Positions 42,809 to 51,900 of a stretch of DNA of 64,000 nt are shown here, one piece after another. How positions within the stretch are numbered: the stretch's first letter is position 1; each line of letters begins with the position of its first letter. This stretch comes from Micrococcales bacterium 72-143 (GTDB lineage: Bacteria > Actinomycetota > Actinomycetes > Actinomycetales > Microbacteriaceae), in assembly GCA_001898835.1 (NCBI GenBank), contig MKVM01000001.1, positions 1,358,466 through 1,422,465 of the forward strand, given 5' to 3'. The notes under the pieces are model-generated. The model saw only the letters and a list, made by a program, of their open reading frames with translations. It was not told the DNA's origin and ran no database searches. Made by a program: the position numbers and the translations under genes.

Positions 42809-43756
42809 TCAGCCGTCCGCGAGCGACGCCAGCAGCTCGGCGGTCGGCACGAAGAAGGTCGTGCCCGTCTGCGGGGTCGAGAAGTCGAGCAGCCGGTCGT
42901 GCAGGCCCGGCGGATCGCCCACGAACATGCGCTCCAGCATCCGCTCGATCACCCACAGGTGGCGGGAGTAGCCGATGAAGTAGGTGCCGAACTCGCCCTG
43001 GCCGGGGCGCCCGAACGGCATGTTGTCGCGCACGATGTCGTGCTCGCCCGCGTCGTCCTCGATGGTCGCGAGGGTCTTGTGGGCCTTCTGCCCGTCGACC
43101 ACGTCGTCGAGCTCGACGCCGTCCAGCTTCCGGCGGCCCATGACCGCCTCCTGCTGCTCGGTCGTCAGCGCGTTCCAGGCGTCGAGGGCGTGCAGATACC
43201 GCTGCACGACGACGTAGCTGCCGCCCGCGAACTCCGGGTCCTCGTCGCCGACGATCGCCGACGCGGGGATGTCGGGCCCCACCGGGTTCGCCGTGCCGTC
43301 GACGAAGCCGAGCAGGTCGCGCGAGTCGAAGTAGCGGAAGCCCGACACCTCGTCCACGACCGCGACCGCCGAGCCGAGCGCCTCGAGCAGCAGCCTCTCC
43401 AGCTCGAAGCACAGGTCCGGCCGGTCGGCGCGGATGTGGAACAGCAGGTCGCCGGGCGTCGCGATCGCCGTGTGCACGGCGCCGACGACCGGGCGGAACG
43501 GATGCAGCTCCGCCGGCATCCCGCGGCCCGTCACCTCGTGCCAGACGCGGCTGCCGATACCGACCGTGCAGGAGAGCCCCGCCGGCGCGTCGCGGAAGCC
43601 GACCGTCTTGACGAGGTCCTCGATGCCACCGAGGGCGTCGCGCACGGCAGCCGCACCGCCGTCGGCGACAGTCACGACGAGGAAGATCGCGGCGCGGCTG
43701 AGGGGCGCCTCCACCCGCTGGGTGCCGCTCGGCACATCCCCTGCCGTCGCTCGCAT
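42809..43756 (-). CDS. DyP-type heme peroxidase
   Basis: Heme peroxidase of 315 residues, cytoplasmic since there is no signal peptide (type B). The defining GFVDGTANP motif carries the distal Asp; the proximal-side HIRADRPDLCFEL and distal Arg region YFIGYSRHL are present. Oxidises dyes, phenols or porphyrin-like substrates with H2O2. Its ATG overlaps the stop of the MarR gene (TGATG) and follows AGGAGG. It is the last gene of a DDN-MarR-DyP operon. No encapsulin gene or cargo tail is seen. Confidence 0.87.
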   Translation of the reverse strand: MRATAGDVPSGTQRVEAPLSRAAIFLVVTVADGGAAAVRDALGGIEDLVKTVGFRDAPAGLSCTVGIGSRVWHEVTGRGMPAELHPFRPVVGAVHTAIATPGDLLFHIRADRPDLCFELERLLLEALGSAVAVVDEVSGFRYFDSRDLLGFVDGTANPVGPDIPASAIVGDEDPEFAGGSYVVVQRYLHALDAWNALTTEQQEAVMGRRKLDGVELDDVVDGQKAHKTLATIEDDAGEHDIVRDNMPFGRPGQGEFGTYFIGYSRHLWVIERMLERMFVGDPPGLHDRLLDFSTPQTGTTFFVPTAELLASLADG

Positions 43757-44208
43757 CACGCCTCCTGTCCCGCGGCGTGCTCCCGCTCGCCGAACGGCTC
43801 CTCGTGCAGCCCCTCGAGCGCGGCGCTCAGCCGCGGCGCGCCGGCGCCGAACTCCCTGTCGAGCCCCGCGAGCATCCGGTCGGCGTCGCCGAGCACCCGC
43901 ACGCCCTCGTCGGTCACCCGCAGCACGGATGCCGCGCCCGCGTGCGCCGTCGCATCCGCCACGAACCCGCCGTCGACGAGTGCGCGCACCGCGGTGTGGG
44001 CCGACTGGACGGTGATCTGCGAGCGGCGCGCCAGCTCGGAGAACGAGATGCCGGGCGTGCCGCGGATGTGCGCGAGCAGCCCGTACTTGCGCGTCGTGAG
44101 GCCGAGCTCGCGCAGCTCCGCGTCGAGCCGCGCCTCCCACACCGCCGAGACGGTGAGCAGCGACACCACCGGGCTGAACGGCGGACGCGCGAGGCCCGGC
44201 TCGCTCAT
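43756..44208 (-). CDS. MarR family transcriptional regulator
   Basis: Winged-helix regulator of 150 residues (FSELARRSQITVQSAHTAVRA recognition region, split around residues 55-75). It lies between a deazaflavin-type reductase and a DyP peroxidase, overlapping both (4 bp and 1 bp), so it is co-translated with them and probably controls the operon in response to oxidants or phenolic compounds. No cysteine sensor is obvious. Confidence 0.83.
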   Translation of the reverse strand: MSEPGLARPPFSPVVSLLTVSAVWEARLDAELRELGLTTRKYGLLAHIRGTPGISFSELARRSQITVQSAHTAVRALVDGGFVADATAHAGAASVLRVTDEGVRVLGDADRMLAGLDREFGAGAPRLSAALEGLHEEPFGEREHAAGQEA

Positions 44209-44612
44209 CGACGCCGCAGCTCCACGACGGGGATCGTGCGGCTCGTGCGCTGCTCGTACTGCGAGAACGCGGGACTCTTCGCGAGGAAGAGCTGCCACGC
44301 CGCTTCGCGCGCCGCGCCCTCGAGCTGCACCGCGTGCACCTCGACCTCGTCGCCGTCCGGGGTCTCCACCCGGGCATCCGGATGCGCGACGAGGTTGTGG
44401 AACCACGCGGGGTTCTCGGGCGCGCCGCCCTTCGACGCGGCCACGAGCCATCCGTGCTCGCTCGGGATGGCCATGACGGGCGAGACGCGCTCCACGCCCG
44501 ACTTCGCGCCCACGTGGTGCAGCAGCACCAGGCTCCGGCCGAAGCCGGCGGTCTCGACCGTGCCGCCGTTCGCACGGAACTCGTCGATGATCCGCTCGTT
44601 GAAGTCGGTCAC
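44205..44612 (-). CDS. Deazaflavin (F420)-dependent nitroreductase family protein
   Basis: A 135-residue split-beta-barrel flavin/deazaflavin enzyme. GRSLVLLHHVGAKSG near residues 25-39 and a later NPAWFHNLVAHPD are the DDN signatures; F420 is the usual cofactor in actinobacteria. Substrate unknown. It is the first gene of the DDN-MarR-DyP unit and overlaps the MarR gene by 4 bp. The GTG start has GGAGGGAG upstream. Linked to redox or xenobiotic handling by context. Confidence 0.83.
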   Translation of the reverse strand: MTDFNERIIDEFRANGGTVETAGFGRSLVLLHHVGAKSGVERVSPVMAIPSEHGWLVAASKGGAPENPAWFHNLVAHPDARVETPDGDEVEVHAVQLEGAAREAAWQLFLAKSPAFSQYEQRTSRTIPVVELRRR

Positions 44613-44708
44613 GCTGGCTCCCTCCGCCGGTGCCAGCCTATCCGGGCGTGGTCGCCGCGGACGGGCCCGGACAGCAGAGAACCCCGGCGAACCGGGGCTC
44701 TGTCACGG

Positions 44709-44781
44709 TGGACCCAGGGGGATTCGAACCCCCGACCTTCTCATTGCGAACGAGACGCGCTACCAACTGCGCCATGGGCCC
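44709..44781 (-). tRNA. tRNA-Ala (CGC)
   Basis: A cloverleaf reads clearly on the minus strand: acceptor GGGCCCA with TGGGTCC, including the G3-U70 pair that identifies alanine tRNA; D-arm GCGCAGTTGGTAGCGC; anticodon loop TTCGCAA with anticodon CGC; and a T-arm GGGGGTTCGAATCCCCC. The discriminator is A, and CCA is not encoded. It decodes GCG, a very frequent Ala codon in this GC-rich sequence. Confidence 0.95.
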
Positions 44782-44835
44782 GGACTGCCTGAACACGATA
44801 TCACCTCGCGAGGAGGCCGCCTGACGGGGTGACGC

Positions 44836-45819
44836 TCAGCCGGAGCGGCGGCGGCGCAGCACCTCGTCGAGGTCGGGCAGGGCGGAGCCCGCCTCCTCGA
44901 CGATGCCCATCGAGGCGAAGCGACTGGGCGCGGATGCCGGGGCCGGCGGGGCGGATGCCGCGGGCGCGGCGGTCTCCCGGCGGCGGAACGGCACCACCTC
45001 GGGCTCCGCGTGGGCGGCGACGAGCGCACGCTCGGCCTCCTCCCGCGCAGCGCGCAGCAGCTCCTCCGAGCTCGCGGGCGGCGCGACAGGCACGCGCGGC
45101 GCCTCGCCGCGCTCGAGGTAGAGGGGCTTCGGCACCGGAACGGGCGTCCACTCGCGCGGGGCGGCCGCGGGGGGCGTCGCGACATCGACGAGCGCGGACG
45201 ATCGGCGGGCGGGCGCGGCCGGAGCCTCACCCGCGAGCGCGCGGGCCCGCGCGGCGATACGGCCCTGCAACCGCACGGAGGTCACGGTCGCGACGACGCA
45301 TCCGCCGATCACGAGCCAGGAGCCGAGCGCGACGCCGGTCGTCGCCATGAGCCAGAGCTGCACCGCGCCGACGACGACGGCCGCGAGCAGCAGCAGGCCG
45401 GCCACGCGGCGGGCACGGCGGAGGCGAGCGAACGCGGCCGGGGCCGACGGAGGCGCGACGGGTGCACCGCGGGTCGCGGCCCGGCTCACGCGCGCGAGCT
45501 CGGCCGCCTGAGCCTCGGCCGCGCGGGCGCGCAGCTCGGCGGCGTGGAGCTCGGCGCGGGCGGTGGCGTCGGCACGACGGCGCTCCTGCTCGAGCAGGCG
45601 CTCGGTGCGGACGACGTCCCGGGCGGTGGCCTCGACGCGCAGCTCCTCGGGCGCCTCTGCCGACTCCGCCATCACCCGGATGGCGCGCTGCAGTCGCGTC
45701 GCGTTGCGCTCGGTGGCGAGGAACTCGCGGCGCCGCATCCAGTTCGGCAGCAGGTACAGGAACCACAGCACGGCGGCGAGCGCGAGCATGATCGCCGTGC
45801 CCGCACCCGAGAAGTCCAT
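44836..45819 (-). CDS. Membrane protein with two central helices and coiled-coil linkers
   Basis: A 327-residue protein: one N-terminal membrane helix (about 8-27), a long Arg/Glu/Ala helical region (about 40-120), two further helices (about 135-190), then a Pro/Ala-rich tail. Not matched to a family. The ATG at 45819 has a TACCCT box 7 nt upstream (minus strand), giving a leaderless start. It may be an actinobacterial envelope or cell-division factor, but this is inference only. Confidence 0.6.
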   Translation of the reverse strand: MDFSGAGTAIMLALAAVLWFLYLLPNWMRRREFLATERNATRLQRAIRVMAESAEAPEELRVEATARDVVRTERLLEQERRRADATARAELHAAELRARAAEAQAAELARVSRAATRGAPVAPPSAPAAFARLRRARRVAGLLLLAAVVVGAVQLWLMATTGVALGSWLVIGGCVVATVTSVRLQGRIAARARALAGEAPAAPARRSSALVDVATPPAAAPREWTPVPVPKPLYLERGEAPRVPVAPPASSEELLRAAREEAERALVAAHAEPEVVPFRRRETAAPAASAPPAPASAPSRFASMGIVEEAGSALPDLDEVLRRRRSG

Positions 45820-45875
45820 GCCGTTCAGGGTAGGAGCGGATGCGCGCGAAGCACGGGAGGCGGGGCCGGTGCGAC

Positions 45876-46520
45876 TCAGAACCGCAGCGGACGCGTCGCC
45901 GCCTGCAGGTCCGCGTCGGGGATGCGGGCGGCCGACTCGAGCGCGCGCCCGTCCTTCCAGCGCCGCAGCACGCCGGTGGGCACCTCCTCGACGACGAGCG
46001 CGAAGCAGAAGTGGTCGCGCCAGTCCCCGTTGATGTGGATGTAGCGCCGCCGCAGCCCCTCGTAGCGGAAGCCGAGCTTCTGCACGACCCGCAGGCTCGG
46101 CGCGTTCTCGGGCCGGATGCAGATCTCCATGCGGTGCAGCCCCAGCCCGAAGAAGCAGTGGTCGGTGGCGAGCGCGACCGCGGTCGGCGTCACCCCGCGG
46201 CCCGCGAACCGCTCCGCCACCCAGTAGCCGATCGTGGCGGACGACAGCGAGCCGTAGGCGATGCCCGACACGTTGAGCTGCCCCGCGAACTCGCCGTCGT
46301 GCTCGACGATGAACGGCAGGCCGGCACCCGACCGGGCGTGGGCCTGCAGCGAGCGGATCGACGCCTTCACGTCGAAACCGGCCGGCCCGTGCGGGTTGGT
46401 GGCCTCCCACTGACGCAGCCATGCCCGGTTGCCCATGAGCTCGTTCTCGAGCGGGCGCGCGTCGCGGATGCGGATGGGGCGGATCGTGACGCGTCCGTCG
46501 GTCAATGTCGGTGTGGCCAT
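45876..46520 (-). CDS. GNAT-family N-acetyltransferase (RimJ-like)
   Basis: A 214-residue acetyltransferase with conserved GYWVAERFAGRGVTPTAVALA as the acetyl-CoA-binding segment and ENAPSLRVVQKLGFRYEG at the C-terminus. It is closest to RimJ/RimL enzymes, which acetylate the N-termini of ribosomal or other proteins. The -10-like TAGTCT is 9 nt upstream. It is the next gene after galU on the same strand, but with its own promoter region. Confidence 0.85.
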   Translation of the reverse strand: MATPTLTDGRVTIRPIRIRDARPLENELMGNRAWLRQWEATNPHGPAGFDVKASIRSLQAHARSGAGLPFIVEHDGEFAGQLNVSGIAYGSLSSATIGYWVAERFAGRGVTPTAVALATDHCFFGLGLHRMEICIRPENAPSLRVVQKLGFRYEGLRRRYIHINGDWRDHFCFALVVEEVPTGVLRRWKDGRALESAARIPDADLQAATRPLRF

Positions 46521-46568
46521 CTCGGCGTCAGACTACTGCGCCGGACGGCCCCCGCAGCGGAGGGCGCG

Positions 46569-47504
46569 TCAGCCGTCCTCGCCGCCCTGCCACTCCTGCT
46601 CGTCGCCGGGCATCGTCTGCACGAACTCCCGCAGCCAGGGACGGAAGTCCGGTCCCAGATCCTCGCGGTCGGTCGCGAGCCGCACGATCGCCTTCAGGTA
46701 GTCGAGCCGGTCGCCCGTGTCGTAGCGGCGCCCGCGGAACACGACCCCGTAGACGCCGCCCGCCCAGGTCGGGCCGGTGGCGAGCTCCTGGAGAGCGTCG
46801 GTCAGCTGGATCTCGCCGCCCTTGCCGGGCGCGGTGCGCTCGAGCACCTCGAAGATCTCGGGACGCAGCACGTAGCGGCCGATGATCGCGTAGTTCGACG
46901 GCGCCTCGCCGGGCGGGGGCTTCTCGACGAGCCCGGTGATGCGCACGATGTCGTCCTCGTCCGTGCCCTCGACGGTGGCGATGCCGTAGAGGTGGGTCTG
47001 CGAGGGGTCGACCTCGAGCAGCGCCACGACGGTCGTGTTCTCGCGCTGCTGCACCTCGAGCATCCGCGACAGCAGCGGGTCGCGCACGTCGATGATGTCG
47101 TCGCCCAGCAGCACCGCGAACGGCTCGTGGCCGACGTGCATCTTGGCGCGCAGCACCGCGTGACCGAGGCCCTTGGGGTCGCCCTGACGCACGTAGTGCA
47201 CGTCGGCGAGGTGGGTGGAGTAGTCCACCTTCTGCAGCTTCTCGTCGTCGCCCTTGCTCGTGAGCACGGCCTCGAGCTCGCCCACGCGGTCGAAGTGGTT
47301 CTCGAGCGCGTTCTTGTTGCGGCCGGTGATCATGAGCACGTCGTCGAGGCCCGCGGCGACCGCCTCCTCGACGACGTACTGGATGGCCGGCTTGTCGACG
47401 ACGGGCAGCATCTCCTTCGGCATCGCCTTGGTCGCGGGCAGGAACCTGGTGCCCAATCCGGCGACGGGGATGACGGCCTTGGTGACGGTGACGGGGGAAG
47501 CCAT
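46569..47504 (-). CDS. galU: UTP-glucose-1-phosphate uridylyltransferase
   Basis: Makes UDP-glucose for exopolysaccharide, cell wall and glycogen-related synthesis. The 311-residue protein has the nucleotidyl-transferase start AGLGTRFLPATKAMPKEMLP (residues 15-34), the catalytic Lys in VDKPAIQYV, GLGHAVLRA and the VEKP motif. The ATG has a minus-strand TAGCCT box 7 nt upstream and no ribosome binding site. It is divergent from the 5-formyl-THF cyclo-ligase gene across a 60-bp gap. Confidence 0.93.
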   Translation of the reverse strand: MASPVTVTKAVIPVAGLGTRFLPATKAMPKEMLPVVDKPAIQYVVEEAVAAGLDDVLMITGRNKNALENHFDRVGELEAVLTSKGDDEKLQKVDYSTHLADVHYVRQGDPKGLGHAVLRAKMHVGHEPFAVLLGDDIIDVRDPLLSRMLEVQQRENTTVVALLEVDPSQTHLYGIATVEGTDEDDIVRITGLVEKPPPGEAPSNYAIIGRYVLRPEIFEVLERTAPGKGGEIQLTDALQELATGPTWAGGVYGVVFRGRRYDTGDRLDYLKAIVRLATDREDLGPDFRPWLREFVQTMPGDEQEWQGGEDG

Positions 47505-47511
47505 ACGTTTC

Positions 47512-47557
47512 AGGCTAACCACTGCGACCCACATCCGGGTTACGCGTCTTTTACAAT
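47512..47557. promoter_or_regulatory. Divergent leaderless promoters of galU and 5-FCL
   Basis: On the minus strand TAGCCT (47512-47517) lies 7 nt before the galU ATG. On the plus strand TACAAT (47552-47557) lies 7 nt before the GTG of the cyclo-ligase. There is no Shine-Dalgarno sequence before either gene, so both messages should begin at the start codon. Confidence 0.7.
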
Positions 47558-47564
47558 CGGTCGC

Positions 47565-48152
47565 GTGCCTGATGAACCGGAGAACCGGAAACGCGCCCTG
47601 CGCGCCGAGCTCCGCGAGCGTCGGCGCATCCGCACCACGACCGAACGCGAGCGGGCGTCGGCGGCGATCACGCAGCACCTCGTGCAGCTCGCGAGCGACC
47701 TCGACGCGGGGTTCATCGCCGCCTACCTCTCGACGCCCGACGAGCCGGAGACCCGCGGGTTCCTGCGCTGGGCGGACGAGCGAGGCATCCGGATCCTGCT
47801 GCCGGTGTCGCGCGAGGACGGCCTGCTCGACTGGGCGCCCTACGACGGGGCGGACGAGGAGCAGGACATCCTCGGGATGCCGACCCCCACGAGCGAGCTG
47901 CTGGGGCCGATCGCGATCAACGGCGTCGACCTGATCCTCGTGCCGGCCGCGTGCGTGGCCCGCGACGGGATGCGGCTCGGGTGGGGGCGCGGCTACTTCG
48001 ACAAGACGCTCGGCTCGATGGAGGGGTGCCCGCCCGTCTACGCGGTGATCTTCGACGACGAGCTCGTCGACGAGGTGCCGACCGAGCGCCACGACATGCC
48101 GGTGGACGGCGTCGTCACGCCGAGCGGTCTGGTCTCGTTCGCGACGCGCTGA
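47565..48152 (+). CDS. 5-formyltetrahydrofolate cyclo-ligase
   Basis: ATP-dependent enzyme that returns 5-formyl-THF to 5,10-methenyl-THF, 195 residues. Conserved motifs: ENRKRALRAELRERRR at the N-terminus (substrate binding), the PAYLST-like IAAYLSTPDE, and GWGRGYFDKTL near 145-155. The GTG start follows TACAAT by 7 nt, a leaderless arrangement. Divergent from galU. Confidence 0.92.
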   Translation: MPDEPENRKRALRAELRERRRIRTTTERERASAAITQHLVQLASDLDAGFIAAYLSTPDEPETRGFLRWADERGIRILLPVSREDGLLDWAPYDGADEEQDILGMPTPTSELLGPIAINGVDLILVPAACVARDGMRLGWGRGYFDKTLGSMEGCPPVYAVIFDDELVDEVPTERHDMPVDGVVTPSGLVSFATR

Positions 48153-48213
48153 TCTCGTAGCCTGGGGGCACGGCTCCGGCCACCACCATCCCCCGAGAGA
48201 TCAGGAGCACCCC

Positions 48214-48621
48214 GTGAAGGGCTTCAGGGACTTCATCCTGCGCGGCAACGTCATCGACCTCGCGGTCGCCGTCGTGATCGGCGCCGCGTTCACCACGATC
48301 GTGAACCAGATCGTGAACGCCGTCATCAACCCGGCGATCGGGGCGCTCTTCAAGGCGGACTCGCTCGACAAGGCACTCGGCGTTCCGCTGCCGACCACCG
48401 ATGGCGGCACGACCTACATCTACTTCGGCGCGGTCATCGGCGCGGTCATCAACTTCCTCATCATCGCCGCCGTCGTGTACTTCGTGCTCGTGCTGCCCGT
48501 CAACAAGCTCCGCGAGCGGCAGGCCGCGAAGAAGGGCATCGCGGAGGAGGAGGCCGGGCCCACCGAGACCCAGCTGCTCGCCGAGATCCGAGACCTGATC
48601 GCCGAGCAGAAGAGGCCCTAG
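48214..48621 (+). CDS. mscL: Large-conductance mechanosensitive channel
   Basis: Emergency osmotic valve, 135 residues: FRDFILRGNVIDLAVAVVIG is the hallmark N-terminus and first helix, and a second helix (about 69-92) ends in the KLRERQAAK cytoplasmic helix. Slightly longer tail than E. coli MscL, as usual in actinobacteria. The GTG start follows AGGAG. A tandem hairpin element lies between its stop and the convergent gene downstream. Confidence 0.93.
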   Translation: MKGFRDFILRGNVIDLAVAVVIGAAFTTIVNQIVNAVINPAIGALFKADSLDKALGVPLPTTDGGTTYIYFGAVIGAVINFLIIAAVVYFVLVLPVNKLRERQAAKKGIAEEEAGPTETQLLAEIRDLIAEQKRP

Positions 48622-48654
48622 CCGCCGACGCCCCCCTGAGGAGCTCCGCGACCG

Positions 48655-48804
48655 CCTTCCGGACGGCGCCGCACCGGAGATCGGGCGCGACCACGCTCGT
48701 GCCCGATCTCTGCGCAGCGCGGCGGACCCCGCCCCTTCCGGGCGGCGCGCACCGGAGATCGGGTACGACCACGCTCGTGCCCGATCTCTGCGCAGCGCGG
48801 CGGA
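48655..48804. repeat. Tandem 71-72 bp repeat, each carrying a strong hairpin
   Basis: Copy A spans about 48655-48726, copy B about 48734-48804, differing at only a few positions. Each holds GAGATCGGGyrCGA, a CCACGC loop and TCGTGCCCGATCTC: 14-bp arms with one wobble pair. In A the wobble is G-T at the eleventh pair; in B it is T-G at the tenth. It lies between convergent genes (mscL and the small gene at 48822). Confidence 0.8.
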
Positions 48805-48821
48805 TTACCGCCGCGCCGAGA

Positions 48822-48995
48822 CTAATAGTGCGGGGGCTTCTCGCGCCGCATCCGCTCGTCGTTCTCCGTGCGCGAGTGGCGCGGCGGCTCGGGTGCGGGA
48901 TGCGGATCGCTGCCGGGCGGCGGCTCCGTCGTCACCCGGCGCCCGCGGCGCGGACGCGGGGCGGGCTGCTCGTCAGGGCGCGGTGTGTCCGGCAA
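48822..48995 (-). CDS. Small charged protein ending in KPPHY
   Basis: A 57-residue Pro/Arg/Glu-rich protein ending TENDERMRREKPPHY, a C-terminus I recall in many small uncharacterised actinobacterial proteins (NDERxxxDxPPHW form). No fold or function known. The TTG at 48995 overlaps the end of the helicase-like gene by 23 bp, suggesting translational coupling; a GTG at 48932 would give only 36 residues. Moderate confidence that it is a real gene. Confidence 0.5.
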   Translation of the reverse strand: MPDTPRPDEQPAPRPRRGRRVTTEPPPGSDPHPAPEPPRHSRTENDERMRREKPPHY

Positions 48996-51900
48996 CGACG
49001 GGGATCTCCTCGGTGATGGGCCCGCCCGCGAGTCCCACCATCCGTGCGATGCGGTCGGCGACGCCGTCCGGGTCGGTGAACAGCTCGAAGGCGTGCACAC
49101 GCGCGTAGTGCCACCCGAGCCTGCGCAGCACCTCGGGCCGCAGCCGCAGCGCCTCGCGCAGGCCGCGACCGGTGAACACCGAGTCGGTGTCGACCACGAC
49201 GCACATGCCGCCGTTGGCCGCGACGAGGCCGAGCTTGCCGCGGTGCCCGAGGGCGACGCGCATGCCGCGGGCCTCGAGGCGCCGCGAGAGGTCGACGAGC
49301 ATCGGGTCGGAGTCGTCGGGCAGCGGCGGCTCCGCGCGCCGCGAGGCGATCTCGCCGAGCAGCTCGGCGAGGGCGACGGCGCCGTGCTTCATCCGCGTCT
49401 CGTCGAGGTCGGACGGCTGCACGCACGTGACGATCACGAGCGAGCGGCGGGCGCGCGTCATGGCGACCGCGAGCAGCCGCTCGCCGCCGGGACGACCGAG
49501 CGCCCCGAAGTCGCTCAGCACGCGGCCGTGCGGGGTGCGCCCGTAGCCGAGCGAGAAGACGACGCGGTCGCGGCTCTGGGCGACGGCCCGTTCGACGGGC
49601 AGCACCGCGAACGGCTCGGCCCGCTCGCCGAGCACGAACTCGCTGAGCGCCGGATGCGTGCCCATCGTGGTCAGCACCGCGTTCATGACGCGCACGGCGT
49701 GCTTCTCCGACGCGGTCACGACCATGAGCGATTCGCGCGGGCGCGTCTCGGCGTGGTCGACGACGAGCTCGAGCACCCGCGCCACCTCGGCGTCGACCGA
49801 CTCGACCGCCCCGGTGCTGGGGTCGGGCAGGCCCGTACCGTTCTCGATGTAGTCGAGGGAGAGGCTGCCGTGCCCGAGGAAGGAGCCCGCCCACGGGAGG
49901 GCGTCGATGCGGCCGCCGTAGAAGCGGCGGTTGACGAGCTCGGCGAGGTCCTCGCCGCCGGCGCGGTAGCTGCGTGTGAGGCTCAGGGTGGGCAGCACGG
50001 ATGCGAGCTGCGCGAACGCGGAGCGGCCGTGCAGGTCCGCCTCGGCGGGCGCGGGCGCGGGCTCCGCATCCGCCTCGTCGTCACCGGCGGCGTCCGAGGG
50101 CGCGGCGGGCATGTCGAGCTCGGCGGCATCCGCGGCGCTCTCGACGTCCGCATCCGCGTCGTCGTCGGCCTCGGCGACCACCCGCACCGGCATCGTGATC
50201 GACGAGGGGTACGCCACCGCGACGGGCGACTCCTCCCCCTCCTCGAGCCCGATGCGGAACGGGGCCGGGGTCTGCGTGACCGGGTCGCCGAAGGCGATCA
50301 CCTGGCGGGCCCGCCGGATGGCGCCCACGTTCTCGGCGATCGTCGTCGCACCCGCGTCGACGAGGATGACGACGTCGACGGGCATCGTGTCGCTCACCTG
50401 GTCGACCTCGTAGGGCGAGACGAGCCAGACCGGCGCAACCGTGCGCGACAGGTGCGGGGCGAGCCGCTGCAGCGACTCCGAGGTGAGGGCACCCGCGGTG
50501 ATGAGCTGCTTGAGCGCGGCGGCCTCGTCCGGCCAGTCGATGATGCCGATGCGCCAGCTCTCGGCGAGCTGCCAGGCGAGCAGGCCCGCGTTGCCCTGCT
50601 GGTGGGCCTCGTCGACGAGACGGAAGTCGGCCTCGAGACGCTGCAGCACATCCGTCTTCGCGCCGAGCAGGGCGCGGTCGTCGACGAGCAGGCCGTCGAG
50701 CGCCGAACGCCACCATGCGAGCTCGAGCTCCGCCGGCACCTCATCCTCGGGCACGTGGCGGGCGGCGAGGTCGGCGAGGAACTCGTCGAGGTCGAGGTCG
50801 CGCAGCTGCTGCATGAGGGCGCTGCGCTCCTGCAGGTTGTTGAGCACGTCGGACTCGGCGGAGAGCTGCTCGAGCAGCTCGGAGAGCTGGTGCAGCGGCA
50901 GCTCGGCCAGGTGGGAGCCCGGGGCGGTGCGGCCGAGCGGGGCGTCGAGCTCGCCGAGGTCGGCCGCCACCTGCTGCCACGCGACCTGCACGTCGGAGAT
51001 GCCGGTCGGCACCTCGGGCGTGACGCCCGCGGCGACGTAGCGCTGCCACAGGATGCGCTGCTGCTGGATGGCGGTGAGCGCCTCGTGCAGGTCGCCCACG
51101 TGCATGCCGGGGCGCACGTACTCGCGCGCGAGCTTCTTGAGCCGGCGGCGGTTGGCGCCCGACATCTCGGGGGCGTCGCGACGGGGGGCGGTCGCGACGA
51201 TGAGCTCGGCGAGCGAGCGGTCGAACACGGCGGGCTCGAACTTGTCGAGGGTGTCGCGCAGGTCGGAGAGCAGTCGCAGGTAGATGCCGAGCTCGGCGAC
51301 GGTCGTGAAGGGCCGCATCCGGGTCTTCCCGACGACCTCGTTCGCCTTCACGAGCAGGCGGGGGAACGTCTCGGCCTGCAGCTTCTTCGCGATCGCGTGG
51401 GCGCGCGCGGCGTCCTCGCCGGAGGTGAACTGCGCGCCGTACCAGGGCGAGTCACCCGGGCCGTAGCGGAACTCGCCGAGGCGCGCCGCCTCCACCATGG
51501 TTCCCGCGACGCTCGCGCGGTCGCCGGCGAGGGCCCGCACGGCGCGCGCGGACAGCCGCGCGGTCGTGGTGGGCGGATGCGGCAGCAGCGCGAGGCGGGA
51601 GAGCTCGGCCACGCAGTCGAACACCGACACCCAGAGGGTCTCGTCGGTGCGGGAGAGCGCCTCCCGGTAGTCGACGAGCACGCTGCGCAGGCGCACGAGA
51701 GCCTCGTCCACCTCGGACAGCTGCGGCTGGGTCGCCTTCTCGTTGCGGGCGATGCCGCGCACGACGTCGCGACGCAGCGTCGCCGGGGTGACCGCGAGGC
51801 CCGCCAGGCCGACGTCCCCGAGCCGCTGGGCGATCCCGCGCAGGCTCGCGCGACGCGGGCTCACGACGAGCACGCGCTTGTTCTGGCCGACGAGCATGCC

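Noticed and set aside
42809-44612. An encapsulin-packaged DyP peroxidase system
   Set aside because: No encapsulin shell gene is adjacent, and the C-terminus lacks the typical cargo extension.
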